Shown: piece by piece, positions 58,484 to 63,355 of the stretch
Numbering within the stretch: position 1 is the stretch's first letter
Layout of the letters: each line of letters begins with the position of its first letter
Source: Acidobacteria bacterium UBA7540
Lineage (GTDB): Bacteria > Acidobacteriota > Terriglobia > UBA7540
DNA length: 63,355 bases
Assembly (NCBI GenBank): GCA_002478145.1
Contig: DLMI01000221.1
Coordinates: 1 to 63,355 of the forward strand
Reading direction: 5' to 3'
Position numbers and translations under genes: made by a program
The notes under the pieces: generated by a model
The model's input: only the letters and a program-made list of their open reading frames with translations
Databases searched by the model: none
Told to the model about the DNA's origin: nothing

Positions 58484-58794
58484 CGCGCGGAGAAGTCCGC
58501 TTGTACCAGTTCTCTTATCCCAACAAGCAAAGACCGGTGGTAGTGCTTACCAGGGAGAGCGCCATCGGCTACTTATCAGCCGTCACCGTGGCGCCCATAA
58601 CTTCCACCATCCGTGGTGTGCCGTCCGAGGTCCTGCTGACCGAGGCGGACGGAATGAAAGGTACCTGCGCCGTCAATCTCCACAACGTCGTCACAGTGTC
58701 CAAGGCCCATCTTGGGCGCCGGGTGGCGGTGCTCAGTTCCGAGCGATTAAGGGAGATTTGCGGGGCACTAGCCTTCGCTCTCGGTTGTACATGA
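58468..58794 (+). CDS. MazF/PemK-like endoribonuclease toxin
   Basis: 108 residues from the ATG at 58468, inside the antitoxin gene. The PemK/MazF fold is recognisable: IARGEVRLYQFSYPNKQRPV at the start (typical RGEVW-V-F-P--G-RPVLVLS), AVTVAPITSTIRGVPSEVLL near 43, and TCAVNLHNVVTVSKAHLGRR near 70, ending with a helix (ERLREICGALAFALG). The family cuts mRNA at short sequences. With the RHH antitoxin and palindromic operator it forms a complete module. Cleavage specificity cannot be inferred. Confidence 0.92.
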   Translation: MAGAIARGEVRLYQFSYPNKQRPVVVLTRESAIGYLSAVTVAPITSTIRGVPSEVLLTEADGMKGTCAVNLHNVVTVSKAHLGRRVAVLSSERLREICGALAFALGCT

Positions 58795-59160
58795 ACAGAT
58801 ACGGCGGCTCCTAACCTCAAAGAATCTCCTAGGAAGCACTGTGTGCGCCACCTGTGGGCAATGAAAGTGGGGAGCCTGGGCTGGGGTCAGGATGTTGTGA
58901 CGCCAAAATGAAGTCGGGGAGCCAATTCTGGCCCCCCGCTTCGTTAATTCACTTTTTTCTCAGCCGTGGCAGCGTCCGCGGAACGTCGCCAGCGGTACGC
59001 ACCGCAAGAGCGGTGTGATCATTGGACTTTCATATGCGTGCCCGGTGGAGACATATCTCCTCCCGTCAGCATGCTTTCTTCTTACTCCTCTGCACGATGA
59101 ATTGCAAGACTTTTCTCTTCTCCACCCGTCGGTCCGCTCGGAGGCCGTATGCGGCGTAGC
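58795..59160. other. Intergenic region, no gene seen
   Basis: About 365 nt after the toxin. A short inverted element (GGGGAGCC-aattct-GGCCCCCC, imperfect, near 58917-58938) may be a terminator for the toxin operon. Nothing else recognised. Confidence 0.4.
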
Positions 59161-59198
59161 GCCGGGGCCTGCCCCGGCCTGGCCGCCCCAAGGCGGCC
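59161..59198. repeat. Two tandem hairpins
   Basis: GCCGGGGC-ct-GCCCCGGC (59161-59178) is followed by GGCCGCC-ccaa-GGCGGCC (59181-59198). Both are perfect. They lie just upstream of the methyltransferase promoter and resemble REP-type units. Confidence 0.6.
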
Positions 59199-59238
59199 CA
59201 ACATTCTAATTGGGACACCACTTTGGCAGCCGCTGGCT

Positions 59239-59267
59239 TGCCGAAGGGAATGGGTTCGATGTATACT
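59239..59267 (+). promoter_or_regulatory. Sigma-70-like promoter before the methyltransferase
   Basis: TTGCCG (59239-59244) and TATACT (59262-59267) are 17 bp apart. This places a start near 59274, giving a ~44-nt leader. Confidence 0.55.
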
Positions 59268-59317
59268 GAGCTTAATCAGGGCAACAATATGGAAATTTCA
59301 GCTCAGTGGGGGGAAAC

Positions 59318-60337
59318 ATGAGTGCTTCCAGTCAATCTCAGATTACGCCCGAGCGGATCAAGCAGTTAGTGTGGGGCTACGCGCCGCCGCTCATTCTGGA
59401 GGCTGCGATTCGCCACCGCGTTTTCGACGTATTGGAAGGCGGCCCGAAAACCGCCGATGAAGTCGAGGACGCGACCGGAGCCTCAGCCCGCGGATTGAGC
59501 GCGGTCATGAACGCGCTGGTGGGACTGAACTTCCTCGCCAAAGACCCGCAGGGCCGTTACGCACTCACTCCGGAAAGCGCCGCATTTCTGGTCAGCACCA
59601 AGCCAGGTTTCCAGGGCGGCCTGATTCTCCACTGCAGCGAGCAACTGATTCCGAAGTGGCTGCGCCTCAACGAAATTGTCGCCACCGGCAGGCCGGCGGA
59701 GGCGGTCAATCAGGAGGGGCTGGGAGGCGATTTCTTCCATAAGTTCGTCGAGGACATCTTCCCCATGAGTTACGCCTCGGCGCAGAAGCTGGCCGCAGCG
59801 CTCCACCTGGACGGCTCCGGGCAACCGCTCAGCGTGCTCGACCTGGCGGCGGGTTCCGGGGTGTGGGGCATCGCCTTGGCCGAGAGCTCGCAGCTCGTCC
59901 GCGTCACGGCCGTGGACTGGCCCGAGGTGATCCCGGTCACCCGCAAAACCGTGGCCCGCTTCGGACTGATGAAGCGCTTTCAGTTCGTCGCCGGCGACCT
60001 GCTCGCGGTCGATTTCGGGCGCAACCACGCCGTCGCCACCCTGGGCCACATTCTTCACAGCGAAGGCGAGCAGCGCAGCCGCGCCTTGCTACGCAAGACC
60101 TTCGCGGCGCTGGCCTCCGGCGGCACCATCGCCGTCGCCGAGTTCCTGGTGAATGACGAAAGAACGGAACCGCTTGTTGGCCTGCTCTTCGCGGTGAACA
60201 TGTTGGTGAATACGGATTGCGGAGACACCTATTCGTTTGGCGAAATCAGCGCTTGGCTCGCCGAGGCGGGCTTTGTAAACCCGCGCACCCTCGAAATCCC
60301 CGGCCCTTCGCCTCTGATCCTGGCGACGAAGCCTTAG
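59318..60337 (+). CDS. SAM-dependent methyltransferase with dimerisation wHTH (O-methyltransferase type)
   Basis: 339 residues from the ATG at 59318, four bases after GGGGGAA. The N-terminal winged-helix dimerisation domain (~1-95: APPLILEAAIRHRVFDVLEG, then SARGLSAVMNALVGLNFLAK and YALTPESAAFLV) is typical of plant/bacterial natural-product O-methyltransferases. The Rossmann part begins with SVLDLAAGSGVWGIALAES near 172 (SAM loop), AVDWPEVIPVTRKTVARFGL near 199, and HILHSEGEQRSRALLRKTFA near 247. Small-molecule substrate unknown. Convergent with the citramalate synthase gene with only 17 nt between stops. Confidence 0.9.
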   Translation: MSASSQSQITPERIKQLVWGYAPPLILEAAIRHRVFDVLEGGPKTADEVEDATGASARGLSAVMNALVGLNFLAKDPQGRYALTPESAAFLVSTKPGFQGGLILHCSEQLIPKWLRLNEIVATGRPAEAVNQEGLGGDFFHKFVEDIFPMSYASAQKLAAALHLDGSGQPLSVLDLAAGSGVWGIALAESSQLVRVTAVDWPEVIPVTRKTVARFGLMKRFQFVAGDLLAVDFGRNHAVATLGHILHSEGEQRSRALLRKTFAALASGGTIAVAEFLVNDERTEPLVGLLFAVNMLVNTDCGDTYSFGEISAWLAEAGFVNPRTLEIPGPSPLILATKP

Positions 60338-60354
60338 CGTTTTCAGCAACCTGA

Positions 60355-61953
60355 CTAAGTCGGGCGGGCTTCGCTGGCCTGCCGCTTGTAGCCGTATTCC
60401 TTTTTCAGCTTGTAAGTGATGCTGTCCACAAGGGCCCGCCAGCTTGCCTCGATGAGGTTTTCGGAAACCCCCACCGTTCCCCAGGTCTCGTGGCCGTCGG
60501 TGGTTTCGATCAGCACCCGAACCTTGGCGTCCGTGGCAGCTTTGGCATCCAGCACGCGGACCTTATAGTCGGTCAAGCGAATGTTGCGGATGCACGGGAA
60601 AAAAGTGGTGAGCGATTTCCTCAGCGCCCGGTCCAAGGCGCTCACCGGGCCAACCCCTTCCGCGGCGGTGTGTTCTTCCGTGCCGTCCACGCGCAACTTA
60701 ATGACCGCCTCCGAGTAAGGCTGGTTGGCTCCTTTCTTCTCGGTGATGACGCGGAAGCCATCCAACTCGAAAAACTCCTTGGCGTGGTGCACCAGTTTGT
60801 CGAACAGGATCTCAAAAGAGCCTTCGGCTCCTTCAAACTGATAGCCGTAGTGCTCCATCTCCTTGAGTTTGTCCACCACAAGCTTGGCGTCGGGAGAGGA
60901 CTTGTCGATCTCCAGACCCAGCTCCGCCGCCTTGTAGATCACGTTGCTCTTTCCGGAAAGTTCCGAGACCAAGACCCGGCGTTCGTTGCCCACCACCGCC
61001 GGATCCACGTGCTCATAGGAAGATGCCTCTTTCACCACCGCGCTCACATGAATGCCACCTTTGTGGGCAAAGGCGCTTTTGCCGACATAGGGCAGATCCT
61101 GGCGATGATGCAGGTTGGCCAACTCGCTTACGTAGTGGGACACCTCCGTGAGGCGCTTGAGGCTTTCCCGGCCGATGCAGCGCAGGCCCAACTTCAGCTC
61201 GACATTGGGAATCACCGAACAAAGGTTGGCATTGCCGCAGCGTTCTCCATACCCGTTGATCGTGCCCTGCACCTGCACCGCCCCCTGCTGCACGGCGGCA
61301 ATGGAGTTGGCCACCGCCATTTCGCAATCGTTGTGGGTGTGAATCCCCAGGGGTGTCTTAACATGTTTCGAAGCCCTCTGGAAGCGCTCGCTAATGTCGG
61401 CAGTCAGAGTGCCGCCGTTGGTGTCGCATAACACGATGGTGTCGGCGCCTGCCTCCTCGGCAACCTTGAGCGTAGCCAACGCATAATTCGAGTTGGCTTT
61501 GAATCCGTCAAAGAAATGCTCGGAGTCGTAGATCACTTCCTTCCCTTTGGATTTCAGGAATGCAACAGACTCGCGAATCAGCTCCAGGTTTTCCTCCAGC
61601 GAGATGCCCAAAGCCACTCTCACATGCAAATCCCAAGTCTTCCCAAAGATGGTCACAACCGGGGTGTTGGCTTCCAGAAGCGCGTGAAGGTTTCGGTCGT
61701 GGGCCAGGCTGTGGCGCGGGTGGCGAGTGCTGCCAAACGCCGCCAGCTTGGCATGTCTCAGCTTCAGTTCCTGGGCTCGGCGGAAGAAAGCAATGTCCTT
61801 GCTGTTCGACCCGGGCCAGCCTCCTTCTACGTAGTCCACCCCCAGCTCGTCCAGCTTCTTCACAATGTGAAGCTTGTCTTCTAAAGAGAATGAGATGTCC
61901 TCGCCTTGCGAACCGTCTCGCAACGTCGTGTCGTAAATCTGGATCTTTTTCAT
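60355..61953 (-). CDS. cimA: (R)-citramalate synthase
   Basis: 532 residues, cytoplasmic. The HMGL-like barrel starts with [20 protein letters not shown] (catalytic Arg and metal Asp), has [15 protein letters not shown] near 38, [14 protein letters not shown] near 102, [13 protein letters not shown] near 174, and metal ligands in [18 protein letters not shown] near 199. The C-terminal ~130 residues are the LeuA-type allosteric dimer domain ([20 protein letters not shown] near 446). The EGGWPGSN and GIHTHND wording and length match the citramalate synthase branch, which condenses acetyl-CoA with pyruvate toward isoleucine, rather than isopropylmalate synthase. No other branched-chain genes are nearby. 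Confidence 0.92.
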   Translation of the reverse strand: MKKIQIYDTTLRDGSQGEDISFSLEDKLHIVKKLDELGVDYVEGGWPGSNSKDIAFFRRAQELKLRHAKLAAFGSTRHPRHSLAHDRNLHALLEANTPVVTIFGKTWDLHVRVALGISLEENLELIRESVAFLKSKGKEVIYDSEHFFDGFKANSNYALATLKVAEEAGADTIVLCDTNGGTLTADISERFQRASKHVKTPLGIHTHNDCEMAVANSIAAVQQGAVQVQGTINGYGERCGNANLCSVIPNVELKLGLRCIGRESLKRLTEVSHYVSELANLHHRQDLPYVGKSAFAHKGGIHVSAVVKEASSYEHVDPAVVGNERRVLVSELSGKSNVIYKAAELGLEIDKSSPDAKLVVDKLKEMEHYGYQFEGAEGSFEILFDKLVHHAKEFFELDGFRVITEKKGANQPYSEAVIKLRVDGTEEHTAAEGVGPVSALDRALRKSLTTFFPCIRNIRLTDYKVRVLDAKAATDAKVRVLIETTDGHETWGTVGVSENLIEASWRALVDSITYKLKKEYGYKRQASEARPT

Positions 61954-62059
61954 ATTTTCACTTCAACCGTGTTTGTGAATTCGACTTGTAGCATGGCCGA
62001 GGTAGGACAAAAAATCAACCTAACCCAACGTGGGTAACGCGTCCTTTTGATTTCTGTAG

Positions 62060-62123
62060 CGGCGGTCTATGACCGCCGGTCCTCTATTCTCAGTGAATTC
62101 CGGCCCTCATAGAACGCCGCCAC
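62060..62123. repeat. Hairpin repeat pair upstream of cimA
   Basis: CGGCGGTC-tat-GACCGCCG (62060-62078) is a perfect 8-bp hairpin. About 30 nt later TCATAGAACGCCGCC (62108-62122) is an imperfect inverted copy of its left arm with flank. This is the layout of a REP pair. Confidence 0.55.
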
Positions 62124-62368
62124 CGCAAACTGACCCACTACTCCGGCGTGGGTAGTGCGCCAGTTTATAGTCGCAACGGCGAGCTTACTCCCCACTCTCA
62201 TATTCTCGCCCTCTGGGGGCCACTATTAGAGTTCGTTTTGGCCTTTTTGCGTATTTTCAGCGACGTTTTTCCGCTTCGTTTCGACTTCGTTTGGGTTCGT
62301 TTTTCCGGCACTTTTGTTGATGCTAAAGGACTTGTTGGGTTCGTTCCGTATAATTTAACATCTTTTTT
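62124..62368. other. Intergenic stretch, no gene seen
   Basis: T-rich on the plus strand (several GTTTT and TTCGTTT runs at 62228-62345). An open frame on the minus strand through here continues into the hairpin block and looks like translated repeat. Confidence 0.4.
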
Positions 62369-62472
62369 GGAGTGCGGCAGCTCGCTGCCGCACTTGCGTC
62401 TCGAGCTTGCTCCAGGCGCTGCCGGAAGCAAGCTTCCGGCCAAGGAAAGCGGCAGCAAGCTGCCGCACTCCA
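62369..62472. repeat. Triple-hairpin repeat block
   Basis: Three stems follow one another: AGTGCGGCAG-ctcg-CTGCCGCACT (62371-62394), GCCGGAAGC-aa-GCTTCCGGC (62421-62440) and GCGGCAGC-aa-GCTGCCGC (62449-62466). The outermost words GGAGTGCGGCAGC (62369) and GCTGCCGCACTCC (ending 62472) are themselves a 13-bp inverted repeat, so the whole block can close into one large structure. Confidence 0.8.
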
Positions 62473-62771
62473 AACCGAATCGTGCCAGCCACATTTTCTG
62501 GCTGAAGTCTCGGAAAATGAGTAGAACATTCGCTGCGGCCCCGCGGGAAAATTCTGTGGCGGGAATTGCCCTTGCCCTGAGCAACCGGGGGTCACCATTA
62601 ACGTGCATCACTCCTGCCTCCGTGTCTTTCGAGGGCCGGAGAGGGCCGCAACCTCGCAAGATCGAGCAGCCTCTCCCCCAAGGTCCATTTCGCTAGGCTA
62701 TCATTGCGCGGCGCGTTTGTCAAGCCCTCGGCACTAGTACTGCCCTGCTACATTCGCTCAGGTTAGAGCGG

Positions 62772-62810
62772 GGTAGCGCGGACCACCGCTTTTGTGGTCC
62801 GCGTCTTTTC
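62772..62810 (+). repeat. 39-bp hairpin repeat, left copy flanking the RAYT fragment
   Basis: GGTAG-CGCGGACCAC-cgctttt-GTGGTCCGCG-tcttttc. A 10-bp stem followed by TCTTTT, so it may also end transcription on the plus strand. The reverse complement at 63108-63146 is the same element with three substitutions; two of them are a paired change that keeps the stem (A-T to G-C). Confidence 0.85.
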
Positions 62811-62875
62811 GGCCCCGTGATGGAGCCATCAAATTCGTGCGCGCGGGTCGGAGGGCATTCTCACGCGGTCGACGA

Positions 62876-63107
62876 TCAAACCGTCCGTCGGCTGACGGAT
62901 TCGTCGGCGCTCATGCCGGCGTAATCGTTGTAACCTGATCGTCGCCAATCTTCCGGTCGGGTGACCAAACCGGCTCTCACCGGGTTTAGGTGAATGTATT
63001 CGACCTTTTCGTTGTATTCCTTGACGGTGCGCAGGGCGGGGTCGAAGAACCTGGGTTGCCAGAGTTCGCCCTCGGCACCCCGGTACTGGTTGACCGCGCT
63101 CGTCGAG
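62876..63107 (-). pseudogene. REP-associated tyrosine transposase (RAYT, Y1_Tnp) C-terminal fragment
   Basis: The minus-strand frame reads AVNQYRGAEGELWQPRFFDP, then ALRTVKEYNEKVEYIHLNPV and RAGLVTRPEDWRRSGYNDYA before a short tail. This is the conserved C-terminal half of IS200-related RAYT proteins (ELWQxGFFDH, EKxEYIHxNPVKAGLV). The N-terminal half with the HUH motif and catalytic Tyr is missing; the frame instead runs into a hairpin repeat and REP sequence upstream. No longer an active enzyme. Confidence 0.88.
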
Positions 63108-63146
63108 GAAAAGACGCGGACCGCAAAATCGGCGGTCCGCGCTACC
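63108..63146 (-). repeat. 39-bp hairpin repeat, right (inverted) copy
   Basis: Reverse complement of the element at 62772-62810 (36 of 39 identical), stem CGCGGACCGC/GCGGTCCGCG. It starts exactly where RAYT similarity stops. Confidence 0.85.
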
Positions 63147-63174
63147 TGCTTGCTCCTGAAAATCGCCCCATGCG

Positions 63175-63202
63175 CGTCATTCCCGCGAAAGCGGGAATCC
63201 AC
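63175..63202 (+). repeat. REP sequence, copy 1
   Basis: CGTCATTCCCGCGAAAGCGG followed by GAATCCAC: a classical REP unit with stem ATTCCCGC-gaaa-GCGGGAAT. Confidence 0.9.
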
Positions 63203-63217
63203 CCCCTTCCTGGCGAC

Positions 63218-63245
63218 GTGGACCCCCGCTTACGCGGGGGTGACG
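63218..63245 (-). repeat. REP sequence, copy 2 (inverted)
   Basis: Reverse complement begins CGTCACCCCCGCGTAAGCGG: same REP family, stem CCCCCGC-ttac-GCGGGGG, facing copy 1 at 15 nt distance, as in bacterial interspersed mosaic elements. Confidence 0.9.
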
Positions 63246-63355
63246 AGGTGATTTTCATGTCCTCGGACGGGCCACAGGCCCATGGAAACTCCGTTGAAGG
63301 CTCGCGCCAACAGGGCGAAATCAGGCTCGGTGAATTTCTCTCGCCGCCTGAGCAG

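Noticed and set aside
62198..62659. A 153-codon minus-strand frame
   Set aside because: It reads through the triple-hairpin repeat and gives low-complexity CGSLLP-like residues; no ribosome site.
63230..63355. A 41-codon minus-strand frame running in from the right edge (EKFTEPDFALLARAFN)
   Set aside because: It ends inside a REP sequence and is too short to judge; it could be the end of a gene outside the window or translated repeat.

Overview
The window looks like a piece of an Acidobacteriota chromosome (Solibacter/Bryobacter-like; inferred, not proven). Reasons: GC-rich, sparse operons with long spacers; a large Oar-type TonB receptor with an N-terminal carboxypeptidase-regulatory fold; secreted TPR and PD40 proteins; OmpR-type winged-helix regulators fused to a membrane helix and TPRs; a C-terminal piece of a MacB/FtsX-like permease; many DUF5597-type GH35 paralogues; hairpin-forming dispersed repeats.

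Layout. 1-2679: two GH35-like glycosidases. 2732-4000: an IS5 transposase remnant interrupted by the 3' half of a group II intron. 4299-9947: a GH63-like hydrolase, a PQQ-dehydrogenase remnant and two secreted TPR proteins. 10150-15513: the TonB receptor and a divergent membrane-anchored regulator. 15547-19253: an AraC remnant and a PD40/TPR protein with ten near-identical 102-nt repeats and a CxxCH motif. 19708-23861: an operon of DUF1080, GH35-like and Gfo/Idh/MocA genes. 23997-42359: a carbohydrate cluster with GH35, an unknown secreted protein, an alcohol dehydrogenase, a GH-D-like protein, GH27, GH97, GH31, GH3 and a second GH27. 42616-46321: an island-like segment with two unknown genes, a DUF1016 nuclease, the 3' half of tRNA-Glu, an integrase tail and transposase scraps. 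46467-55772: a MetE-like enzyme, a flavin reductase, BrnT/antitoxin, an M1-like protein, HAF-repeat and PEBP proteins, and a wHTH-TPR regulator. 56053-61953: galactose mutarotase, truncated permease, a RHH/MazF-type module with a palindromic operator, a methyltransferase and citramalate synthase. 61954-63355: hairpin repeats, REP sequences and a RAYT transposase fragment.

How the genes fit together. Most intact genes encode secreted enzymes that would remove alpha- and beta-galactosyl, glucosyl or xylosyl residues from plant or microbial glycans. GalM would handle the released galactose, and the TonB receptor may import oligosaccharides. The DUF1080 plus Gfo/Idh/MocA pair suggests a 3-keto-glycoside route. 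No SusC/SusD pair is seen, so this is a carbohydrate locus of acidobacterial rather than Bacteroidetes design. The right third is a patchwork of accessory genes, two toxin-antitoxin modules and decayed mobile DNA. All functions come from reading sequence; no database search was run.
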